From Limisphaerales bacterium (GTDB lineage: Bacteria > Verrucomicrobiota > Verrucomicrobiia > Limisphaerales > PALSA-1396), in assembly GCA_003140275.1 (NCBI GenBank), contig PLJQ01000145.1, forward strand, positions 8,784-18,238: a stretch of 9,455 nucleotides of DNA, in the 5' to 3' direction. This document shows positions 1-6,438 of this stretch, one piece after another. The notes beneath the pieces were generated by a model. That model was not told the DNA's origin. It saw nothing but the letters and a program-made list of their open reading frames with translations, and did no database searches. The translations under genes were made by a program, and so were the position numbers. Positions within the stretch are counted from its first letter, which is position 1, and each line of letters begins with the position of its first letter.

Positions 1-215
1 GCTGGCCGGTTCGTGGTGTCCGCCGACACCGTTGCAAAATTGAACGTGCCGGGCAAGTTCCAAAAGCCGCCGCCAACCTGTTGATTGACAAAGTTCGTTT
101 GTGACCCGGCGCTGAACGTAATCTCCAGCGGCGCGTTGGTGGTGTGCTCGCTTGCTTGCGGGTGCCACTCGTGAACCTGGTAGTTGGGTCGCGAACTCGA
201 ACAGAAGAAGACCGG
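1..215 (-). pseudogene. Golvesin/Xly-like domain fragment, no usable start, runs off left edge
   Basis: On the minus strand the frame is open from 215 to the window edge and reads NYQVHEWHP, then TNAPLEITF, FVNQQVGGGFWNLPGTFNFA. This resembles the second half of the golvesin/xanthan-lyase (Xly) carbohydrate-binding-like beta domain of secreted proteins, where a Y-x-V-x-x-W strand is followed by an N-x-P strand and a VNQQ-x-GG-x-W-x-LGT-x-F strand. The expected first half of the domain is missing. A TGA closes the frame at 216-218, and no ATG, GTG or TTG lies in frame before the domain. A 10-codon ORF starts in the ATGA overlapping the preceding dehydrogenase stop (about 278-281), but it is in another frame and ends at once. 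I infer a truncated or frameshifted remnant of a secreted multidomain protein. If the gene continues intact to the left, only its beginning is damaged. Domain assignment is by pattern recognition only. Confidence 0.55.
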
Positions 216-277
216 TCAAGATTCGGTGGCGACACCTACGTCTAACCTTCAACTTAAAGGTGAAAATACCTTCCAGT

Positions 278-1333
278 TCATCTCAAAATCCTGTTCACGT
301 CCAGGCCGACCTCTTCACCGAGCGCGCGCAGACTCATGATGACATCTTCGGGCAACTCAATTCCATCGACGAATGCCTTTTCGCGGCGTTCCCATTCCAT
401 TTCGCCCGGAAGAAAAATGCGTTCCGAGCCTTTGGCTTTTGGCAATTCGTGAAGCTCTTGAATCATTTGATCAACCCGCTGCTTGAATTTGTCGCCGGAC
501 ATCATGGCTTTTACATCAATGGCGATGAACGCGGCGCCGTGACCGGTGCGCAATGACGGATCGTCGAATGACCAACTCAACACGTGCTGCGTTATGGCCG
601 CCCCGGTCAACACGCCCGATAGGGTTTCGATGAACAACGCGAAGCCATAACCTTTATGGCCTGCCATCGGCGTCAAAGCGCCAGTGTGTGGATAGCCGGT
701 CGGATCGGTCGTGGGCAGCCCATCGGCGTCCACGACCCAGTGATCAGGGATTTTTTTTTCCAGCGCGGCGGCGGCGAACACTTTGCCGCCAGCCACGGTG
801 CTGGTGGCCATGTCCAGTATGATCGGTTTTTCCTTGCCGGCCGGAACAGCAAACGCAAACGGATTGCTGCCCAGCACAGGACCGCGCGCGCCCGGCGCCG
901 TCACACTGGGAACATCGTTGCACATGGCAATGCCGATCATGTCCTCTTTGACGGCCATCACCGCGTAGTAACCAGCGGCGCCAAAATGACAACTGTTCCT
1001 GACCCCCGCGTATCCGATGCCCGAATTTTTGGCTTTGGCCATCGCGGTGCGCATAGCCAAGGTGGACGTGATCATGCCCAACGCCGAATCGCCATCCACC
1101 AACGCCCAGGCCGGACCTTCAGCCACAACTTTCGGCACCGCGCGCGTTCGGATGCCGCCGCCTTTAATCCGGCGGACGTAACCGCGCAGATTTTTCACGC
1201 CGTGGGTGAAAGTGCCCCAGGTGTCCGTGGTGACCAAAACCTCCGCCGTCGTGCGCGCATCGGTCTCGCTGATGCCGACCTTCGTCAACGTCTCGATCAC
1301 GAATTGTTCCAGCTCTTTGGCGTGGACTTTCAT
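278..1333 (-). CDS. Ldh_2 family malate/L-lactate/sulfolactate-type dehydrogenase
   Basis: A 351-residue cytosolic NAD(P)-dependent oxidoreductase of the Ldh_2 superfamily (the ComC/AllD/YiaK/malate dehydrogenase group), which interconverts 2-hydroxyacids and 2-oxoacids. Length is normal for the family. Visible motifs are THGVKNLRGYV (His44), DGDSALG near 80-86, VRNSCHFGAAGYY (His116, the family's HFG signature), PGARGPVLGSNPFAFAVPA (147-165), ILDMATSTVAGGKV (172-185), DADGLPTTDP (202-211) and PMAGHKGYG (222-230). Where many members have HGVxR, this one has HGVKN with Arg50 two residues later, so substrate contacts may differ. The ATG lies in an ATGA overlap with the stop of the upstream hydroxyacid dehydrogenase, which points to translational coupling; no strong Shine-Dalgarno is seen. 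Codons for E192-K193-K194 contain a run of nine A (751-759 on the plus strand). It is the last gene of the operon. Family is confident; the substrate is unknown. Confidence 0.93.
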   Translation of the reverse strand: MKVHAKELEQFVIETLTKVGISETDARTTAEVLVTTDTWGTFTHGVKNLRGYVRRIKGGGIRTRAVPKVVAEGPAWALVDGDSALGMITSTLAMRTAMAKAKNSGIGYAGVRNSCHFGAAGYYAVMAVKEDMIGIAMCNDVPSVTAPGARGPVLGSNPFAFAVPAGKEKPIILDMATSTVAGGKVFAAAALEKKIPDHWVVDADGLPTTDPTGYPHTGALTPMAGHKGYGFALFIETLSGVLTGAAITQHVLSWSFDDPSLRTGHGAAFIAIDVKAMMSGDKFKQRVDQMIQELHELPKAKGSERIFLPGEMEWERREKAFVDGIELPEDVIMSLRALGEEVGLDVNRILR

Positions 1334-2295
1334 GGCGTCACACCATTCACGATGTTTGGCAATGGTTCTCCGCGAATGGCGCAGAGCACGGTTTTCGCCA
1401 CTGACTCGCGCAACGTCCGCACGGCCTTGACGCTGACCGAAGCGGCATGAGGAGTGATGACCACGTTGTTCATCCGGAGCAGCGGATGGTCGGGAGGGAT
1501 CGGTTCGGGATCAATGACATCCAGCGCTGCCGCGCGCACGTGACCGCGTTGGAGCGCGTCGATGAGCGCGTCGGTATCGATCAGTGTACCGCGGCTGACA
1601 TTGACGAGCACCACGCCCGCCCGCACTTTTTTCAAAGTCTCACGGTTGATCATCTGGCGTGTTTCTGCCGTGCTTGGAACGTGCAACGTGATCAAGTCAG
1701 CCGCGCCCAACAACCCATCAAAACTTGCTGAACCGCAGCCTGTCGCCTCGATTTTATCGGGCGACAGGAACGGATCGTGAACCAACAGCTTGCAGTTAAA
1801 AGCCAATAATCGCTTGACCACCGCTCGACCAATTCGACCGAACCCTACCACGCCGATGGTCGTGTCTTTTAATGCCCACATCGCATCGAGCGGCACGGGC
1901 AGAGTCCAGTGACCGGTTTTGACTTGATTCCAATGCGGCACCACGGCGCGGCTCGTGGCTAGGATCAGCGCCAGCGTGTGATCAGCGACTTCGTCGATGC
2001 AGTAATCCGGCACGTTGCAAACCGAAATGCGACGTTGGCGCGCCGCCTCGAGGTCGATGTTGTCCACGCCAATGCCGTAGCGTGCGATGACCCGCGCCTG
2101 GTTCATCGTCGCAATGACCGCGGCGTTAAGCGGCGCAAATTGCGTGATGACGAATTCAGCGTCCGCAACGAGCGGGATGAGTTCGGCGGGAGTTTTGCAT
2201 TGGGCTGCGATGAACTCGCAGCCCGATGGTTCGAGAATCGCCTTTTCCAAATCCAGCGACGGGAACGTGTAATCCGTGACGACGACCTTGGGCAT
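1330..2295 (-). CDS. CtBP-like D-isomer-specific 2-hydroxyacid dehydrogenase
   Basis: A 321-residue NAD-dependent dehydrogenase of the D-2-hydroxyacid family (phosphoglycerate dehydrogenase/CtBP type), acting in the cytosol. The Rossmann motif GFGRIG is at 151-156. The acidic residue ending beta-2 is Asp174 in LVHDP, which favours NAD over NADP. The catalytic triad is present: Arg235 (NVSRG), Glu264 (DPEP) and His283 (TPHAA). The segment VPDYCIDEVADHTLAL (95-110) is typical of the bacterial CtBP-like subgroup. A longer frame begins with TTG at 2331, overlapping the previous stop, but ATG at 2295 is preferred. An AAGG (plus-strand 2303-2306) sits seven bases upstream, and MPKVVVTDY is the expected first beta strand. 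A second ATG at 2298 is equally possible. It ends in an ATGA overlap with the Ldh_2 gene, so the pair is probably translated together. Substrate not determinable; a 2-oxo/2-hydroxy sugar acid or sulfolactate are candidates. Confidence 0.92.
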   Translation of the reverse strand: MPKVVVTDYTFPSLDLEKAILEPSGCEFIAAQCKTPAELIPLVADAEFVITQFAPLNAAVIATMNQARVIARYGIGVDNIDLEAARQRRISVCNVPDYCIDEVADHTLALILATSRAVVPHWNQVKTGHWTLPVPLDAMWALKDTTIGVVGFGRIGRAVVKRLLAFNCKLLVHDPFLSPDKIEATGCGSASFDGLLGAADLITLHVPSTAETRQMINRETLKKVRAGVVLVNVSRGTLIDTDALIDALQRGHVRAAALDVIDPEPIPPDHPLLRMNNVVITPHAASVSVKAVRTLRESVAKTVLCAIRGEPLPNIVNGVTP

Positions 2296-2302
2296 CATTT
2301 CG

Positions 2303-2306
2303 CCTT
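2303..2306 (-). promoter_or_regulatory. Shine-Dalgarno deciding the hydroxyacid dehydrogenase start
   Basis: AAGG on the minus strand (within GAAAGGCGAA) lies seven bases before ATG 2295 and four before ATG 2298. It supports an internal ATG rather than the upstream TTG at 2331, and sits in the short gap after the second M16 gene's stop. Confidence 0.55.
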
Positions 2307-2327
2307 TCAATAATCCGCGCCGCCGAT

Positions 2328-3860
2328 TCAAGGTTTCGTCATTGGTTTCATCGTCAACGGGTCGCGCAATGGCAATTCCGTGAGATGATCTCCGCCCAAC
2401 GTTTTCAAACTGACGGGATGATCCGGATGGCCTTTGAGAATCTCCTCTTTCTGGCCGACGACGAGGATGACGGCTTTTTCCGGTGTGAGATATTTTTGCG
2501 CGACGCGTTGGACGTCGGTTTTGTTGAGGGCCTCAAACCGGGCGCGGTAATTTTTCCAGAATTGCGGGTCCTGCGCATAACGCCCGGTGAATTCATCCTG
2601 AGCAAACGTGTTGGCCACCTGTGACTTGGCTGCGAACGTGCGCGGAAAGCGGTCGATGAACCCGCGCTTGGAGGTGTTCAGTTCCGTATCGGTGACCGGC
2701 TCGGCCGCCATCCGTTTTATTTCCTTCAGTACGATGGAAGTGGCGTAGGCAACCGTGCGCGATTTGGATTGGAAGCCGGCGGTGAAGGTCGCGGGATAAT
2801 AAACTCCGCCGGGAAAACTCGAATAAGCGGAATAAGCCAGCCCCTCGTCCGATCGCACGCGGCTCATGATGCGCGACGTAAAGCCGCCGCCGCCGAGAAT
2901 ATCGTTCATCAGCAGCACGGCAAAGTAATCCGGGTTGTTGCGTTTGATGCCGGGCAGCATCACGCCAACGCGGCCCTGGTTCACGTCCTTGTCCACGAGA
3001 TAAACACCCGGTGAGGAGAAAGCGGTGTTGCTGGGAATCGGTGGCGGCTTCTCGCCGGTGAACGGCCAATCGCCAAACAGAGTCTCCAATTTGGCGATCA
3101 TCACGGCGCGGTCGAAATCGCCGTTGATAGCGATGATGAAATTACCGGGATGAAACCATTTTTTGTGAAAGGCTTCGAGGTCATCACGAGTCAGCGATTC
3201 CACCGACGCAACGGTTGAGTAGCGATTGTCCCAAAAATTCTCTCCGTAGGCGAGGAAACCGCGTTCGCGACCCTCAATTGACGAGGAATCGTCATTGCGC
3301 TCTTTCATCGACTGAAGCATTTGCTGTTTTTTCAAGGCAATCTTGTCCTCCTGAAATCGAGGCACGGTCAACACTTCGCGCAAAATGGACAGACCTTCGT
3401 CAAGGTCTTTGGACAAAAGATTCAAGCTGACGCTGCCTTGGGTATCGCCCGCACCGGAACTTAACTGCGCGGCGAGAAACGCCAGCCGCTCTTCCAACTC
3501 TTCGGCGGTTTTTGACTTGATGCCGCCACGGGCAAGAAGATACCCGGTAAGATTGGCGAGGCCCTGTTTGCCTGCCGGCTCCAGATAATCGCCAGTGCGC
3601 ACGTAAAGCCCGATATTGATGAGCGGCAGCTCACGGTCGGGCACGACATAGGCGATGGGGCCGCCTTTAAGCGCTACCCGATAATCCGCCGCATTAGGCG
3701 GCTCATAAACAAGCGGCGGAAAGACAAGTTTTTCCGGGCGATCCGGGATGGCGGTTTGCGCGCTGGTGGACGCGCTCCAACAATCCAACAAACCTGTGCT
3801 CAATAATGCGAGGAGCAACAGGCTCGCTCTTTGTCGGTATATGGAAATGCCCGCCCTCAC
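2328..3860 (-). CDS. Secreted M16 family peptidase, non-catalytic partner subunit
   Basis: A 510-residue protein of the insulinase/mitochondrial-processing-peptidase fold (M16), probably periplasmic. Residues 12-34 form an arginine-led hydrophobic signal peptide ending near SAQ. The N-terminal M16 half aligns by pattern, but the zinc motif HxxEH is replaced by N103-L-T-G-Y107, so this chain cannot bind zinc in the usual way. The C-terminal half keeps the family's substrate-binding motif RSDEGLAYS (Arg336, Tyr343), and ILGGGGFTSRIMSRV lies just before it. This is the division of labour known for two-chain bacterial M16 enzymes: one chain carries the metal, the other the R/Y pair. The start is GTG at 3860, chosen because AAGGAGG (plus-strand 3868-3874) lies seven bases upstream and because it overlaps the stop of the catalytic subunit as GTGA. 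Cys27 follows LLD, which is not a proper lipobox. Confidence 0.92.
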   Translation of the reverse strand: MRAGISIYRQRASLLLLALLSTGLLDCWSASTSAQTAIPDRPEKLVFPPLVYEPPNAADYRVALKGGPIAYVVPDRELPLINIGLYVRTGDYLEPAGKQGLANLTGYLLARGGIKSKTAEELEERLAFLAAQLSSGAGDTQGSVSLNLLSKDLDEGLSILREVLTVPRFQEDKIALKKQQMLQSMKERNDDSSSIEGRERGFLAYGENFWDNRYSTVASVESLTRDDLEAFHKKWFHPGNFIIAINGDFDRAVMIAKLETLFGDWPFTGEKPPPIPSNTAFSSPGVYLVDKDVNQGRVGVMLPGIKRNNPDYFAVLLMNDILGGGGFTSRIMSRVRSDEGLAYSAYSSFPGGVYYPATFTAGFQSKSRTVAYATSIVLKEIKRMAAEPVTDTELNTSKRGFIDRFPRTFAAKSQVANTFAQDEFTGRYAQDPQFWKNYRARFEALNKTDVQRVAQKYLTPEKAVILVVGQKEEILKGHPDHPVSLKTLGGDHLTELPLRDPLTMKPMTKP

Positions 3861-5542
3861 GGCTTTTCCTCCTTCTTCGTTTTTGCCTTGCGCGTGTAAA
3901 TCGCCACCGTTCGATTTTCGGCCGTGAAATACTCGTTGACGACCCGTTTAATATCACCGGCAGTAACGGCCTGGACTTTCAGTCCGGCTTCGTTGATCTC
4001 GCGCCAGTCGCCGCGACCGTCGTAATTAATGAGTTGCATCAGGATGGGACTGTTGGAGGAAAGTCGGCGGTATTCACCGGCGGCAAAGTTGTTTTTCACC
4101 TTCTGCAATTCATCCGCCGGAACTTCCTCGCGTTTGAGTTTTTCCAATTCAGTGTAAACTCCCTGCTCCACGTCCTGGGGCGTGTGGCCGTCTTTGGCTT
4201 CGCCCCCGGCGTTGAACAAGCCCGCCCACTTGCGTGAATCCTGATAGGCGAACGCTTCGGTCGCGACTGCCGAACCCAGAACCAGTCCTTTGTAGAGCCG
4301 GCCGGTGCGCGTGGAAAGAATCTGCCCAACGACGAACAGCGTATAGGAATCGCGATGGCCAAACGGCACCGTGTGCCAGTAAATGTCCGCCTGCGGATTG
4401 GTTTCAGCCTCGGCATTCATCCGCTTTTCCGCGACTTGTTTGACTTCGAGCGTGACGACATCAGGCGCTTCGGTCTGGCCGCGCGGAATCCGGCCAAAAT
4501 ATTTTTCGGCGACCGGAGCGGTCTTGGCGGGATCAAAATCGCCGACGAGAATCAGCGCGATGTTCTGGGGCGCGTAATAAATGCCGTAGAAATTGTCGGC
4601 CTGCGCTTTGGAGATGGCCGGGATGTCCGAGGGCCAGCCGACCACCGGCCAGTGATAAGGATGAGATTCCCAGAACATCGATTCAAATTGTTCCCCAAAT
4701 TTTCCGAGCGGTGTGGATTCCGTCCGCATCCGGCGCTCCTCAAATACGACATCGCGCTCGGAGTAGAATTCACGGAAAACCGGATGGAACAAACGCTCCG
4801 ATTCCATCCACATCCATAGTTCGAGTTTGTTGGCCGGCACGGTGATGAAATAACCGGTCATGTCTTCCGAAGTGTAGGCGTTCATGCCCGAGCCGCCGGC
4901 GGCGGAATAAATGCGGTCGAACTCATTCTTGACCATGATGTCGCGCTGCCGGGCGATAAGCTCGTTGAACTGCTTTTCCAGTTCCCGCCAGCGCGGTGTT
5001 TTGTTTTCCGGTTTGAGCAGATCGTCGATCTTGCCTTGACGATACTCCGCGCGCATTTTCGCCTCTTCAGCGCGCATCAAATCGCGAATCCGTTCCTGCT
5101 CTGCGATAATCTCCAGGTCTTTTGTGTAATCTTTCGTTCCGATGGTCGGCGTTCCCTTGAACATCATGTGTTCGAAGAGGTGCGCGATGCCGGTGATGCC
5201 GGGCCGCTCGTTGGAACTGCCGACGTGTGCCACCCAGCCCCCCGCCACCGACGGTTCGTCGTGTCGTTCTACCATGAGCAGGCGCATTCCGTTGGAAAGC
5301 GTCTTTTCGATCACCGGAACTTTTTGCGCTTGCGCCGGAACGACCAGGCAACCGATGAAAAGCACCAGAAAAACGGCCGTCGCAGTTCCCCCGCGACAGA
5401 ACGTCAGGGGCGCGGGACTGGTAATGGTAGCGTCAGTTGCTCTTGTCACGAGCGTTAGAACAACATCAAAAGCCGCTTCCGTCAACGGCCAAACTCTGCC
5501 AGCACCCGCTTTCTGAACGGCATGAATTCCGTCCAAGCTCAT
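3857..5542 (-). CDS. Secreted zinc-dependent M16 family peptidase, catalytic subunit
   Basis: A 561-residue M16 (insulinase-like) metallopeptidase, probably exported. Numbering from ATG 5542, a hydrophobic export segment (about 55-67) ends in PAQAQ. The zinc motif HLFEH is at 121-125 and the third ligand is expected at Glu268/269 in ERDVVFEERRM. NAYTSEDMTGYF (about 221-232) is also typical. Between the two metal motifs is an extra charged, lysine/glutamate-rich stretch (about 140-210) that looks like a coiled coil. The spacing is about 144 residues against about 77 in pitrilysin. The C-terminal half lacks the R/Y motif that the downstream partner keeps, so the two are expected to work as a heteromer. 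The start is uncertain. ATG 5542 gives a very long leader before the signal peptide and has no Shine-Dalgarno; TTG 5557 has AGGGA seven bases upstream; GTG 5449 gives a more normal leader. It is the first gene of the minus-strand operon. Confidence 0.9.
   Translation of the reverse strand: MSLDGIHAVQKAGAGRVWPLTEAAFDVVLTLVTRATDATITSPAPLTFCRGGTATAVFLVLFIGCLVVPAQAQKVPVIEKTLSNGMRLLMVERHDEPSVAGGWVAHVGSSNERPGITGIAHLFEHMMFKGTPTIGTKDYTKDLEIIAEQERIRDLMRAEEAKMRAEYRQGKIDDLLKPENKTPRWRELEKQFNELIARQRDIMVKNEFDRIYSAAGGSGMNAYTSEDMTGYFITVPANKLELWMWMESERLFHPVFREFYSERDVVFEERRMRTESTPLGKFGEQFESMFWESHPYHWPVVGWPSDIPAISKAQADNFYGIYYAPQNIALILVGDFDPAKTAPVAEKYFGRIPRGQTEAPDVVTLEVKQVAEKRMNAEAETNPQADIYWHTVPFGHRDSYTLFVVGQILSTRTGRLYKGLVLGSAVATEAFAYQDSRKWAGLFNAGGEAKDGHTPQDVEQGVYTELEKLKREEVPADELQKVKNNFAAGEYRRLSSNSPILMQLINYDGRGDWREINEAGLKVQAVTAGDIKRVVNEYFTAENRTVAIYTRKAKTKKEEKP
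3868..3874 (-). promoter_or_regulatory. Strong Shine-Dalgarno for the second M16 gene
   Basis: The minus strand reads AAGGAGG, then seven bases, then GTG at 3860. It lies inside the last codons of the catalytic M16 gene (KKEEKP). A near-perfect ribosome binding site plus the GTGA stop/start overlap decides the GTG start and suggests that the two peptidase chains are made in matched amounts. Confidence 0.8.
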
Positions 5543-5604
5543 TTCGCGCTGGCGCAATCGGGTTTCCCTGCTATGCTGCGGAAAACAGCCACCTACCTGA
5601 GACT
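5543..5604. promoter_or_regulatory. Divergent intergenic region between M16 operon and DUF4412 gene
   Basis: About 60 bases separate the two divergent starts, or about 155 if the M16 gene begins at GTG 5449. Promoters for both directions should lie here. On the plus strand TATGCT at 5572-5577 could be a -10 box, 27 bases before the ATG, but I see no convincing -35 box for it. The only ribosome-binding candidate for the plus gene is a weak GAG just before 5605. No operator palindrome stands out. The call rests on position, not on a recognised motif. Confidence 0.3.
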
Positions 5605-6375
5605 ATGGGAACTTTGAAAAAATCGTTTACGACCTGGGCGCTTTGCGCCGGAGGATTGCTGGCGGCTTTGACCGTCAATGCTCAAAATCCTTTTCCCGGC
5701 GATTCATCAGGAGGCATGAACGCCGTGCTGACCAAATTCTTTGGCAGCAACACCGCCTTCACCGCCCGGTCCGAGGTGCGGATCCTGGATAAGGACCGGA
5801 AAGAATCCATGAGCCTGTCGATGAAAGTCGCCATGCTCGACGGCAAAATGCGTTCCGAAGTGGACATGACGCAGTTGAAAAGCGCCGAGCTGCCGCCGGA
5901 CGCCATCAGCAATCTCAAACAAATAGGCATGGACCGTGTCGTGAGCATCTTGCGTCCCGACAAGAAAGCCATGTTTCTCATTTATCCCGGGCTGCAAGCC
6001 TGCGTGAACGTGCCTTTGCCCAGGGAGGAAGCCGAAGCGCTGGACAAGGAACCCAAAATGGAAAAGACTGAACTGGGCAGGGAAACCATCGATGGCCATC
6101 CCTGCATCAAGAACAAAGTGATCGTGACCAACGACAAGGGCGAAAAGCATGAAGCAACCATCTGGAATGCCACGGACCTGAAGGATTTTCCGGTTCAGAT
6201 TCAGATCCAGGAAAAAGACACCACCATCGCGTTGAGCTACAAACAAGTTCAGTTCGTCAAACCGGATGCCAAACAATTCGAGCTGCCCGCCGACTACAAG
6301 CAGTACGCCGACAACCTGCAATTGATGCAGAAGGCCATGGAGAAATTGCAGGGCAACCCCGGCGCCAATAAATAA
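5605..6375 (+). CDS. Secreted DUF4412-like protein of unknown function
   Basis: A 256-residue exported protein. Residues 1-26 form a signal peptide (KK, then WALCAGGLLAALTVNA, then Q). The mature part alternates short amphipathic strands: SEVRILDKDRKES, MKVAMLDGKMRSEVDMTQ, RVVSILRPDKKAMFLIYPG. It then has LGRETIDGHPCIKNKVIV (158-174) and ATIWNATDLKDFPVQIQ (184-200). This order (a 'how the protein was modified' beta sheet, then ETIDGHPC, then W...LKDFPV) is what I associate with DUF4412 and LolA-like envelope proteins. Two cysteines, Cys133 and Cys167, could form a disulfide. The C-terminus is lysine/glutamine-rich and probably helical. Start chosen at ATG 5605 because the signal peptide begins there; the longer open frame from 5437 lies inside the divergent gene. 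It is divergent from the M16 operon and 63 bases before the beta-CASP gene. Function unknown; periplasmic location is inferred. Confidence 0.82.
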   Translation: MGTLKKSFTTWALCAGGLLAALTVNAQNPFPGDSSGGMNAVLTKFFGSNTAFTARSEVRILDKDRKESMSLSMKVAMLDGKMRSEVDMTQLKSAELPPDAISNLKQIGMDRVVSILRPDKKAMFLIYPGLQACVNVPLPREEAEALDKEPKMEKTELGRETIDGHPCIKNKVIVTNDKGEKHEATIWNATDLKDFPVQIQIQEKDTTIALSYKQVQFVKPDAKQFELPADYKQYADNLQLMQKAMEKLQGNPGANK

Positions 6376-6438
6376 TTCCGCTTGCCTTAAGCCGGTTTTA
6401 ATCTGTTTCCATCGGCCATTTTGTGGTTCACTTGGCTC

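Noticed and set aside
218..270. Rho-independent terminator after the Ldh_2 gene
   Set aside because: Only weak stems are visible (AAGGT/ACCTT and GGTG/CACC), and neither is followed by a T-run on the transcribed strand.
656..1450. Plus-strand frame of 264 codons opposite the two dehydrogenases
   Set aside because: It spans the antisense of two well-identified genes and is strongly arginine- and histidine-rich, a shadow frame.
6376..6438. Terminator between the DUF4412-like and beta-CASP genes
   Set aside because: GCTT-GCCTT-AAGC followed by CGGTTTT is a four-pair stem, too weak to call.
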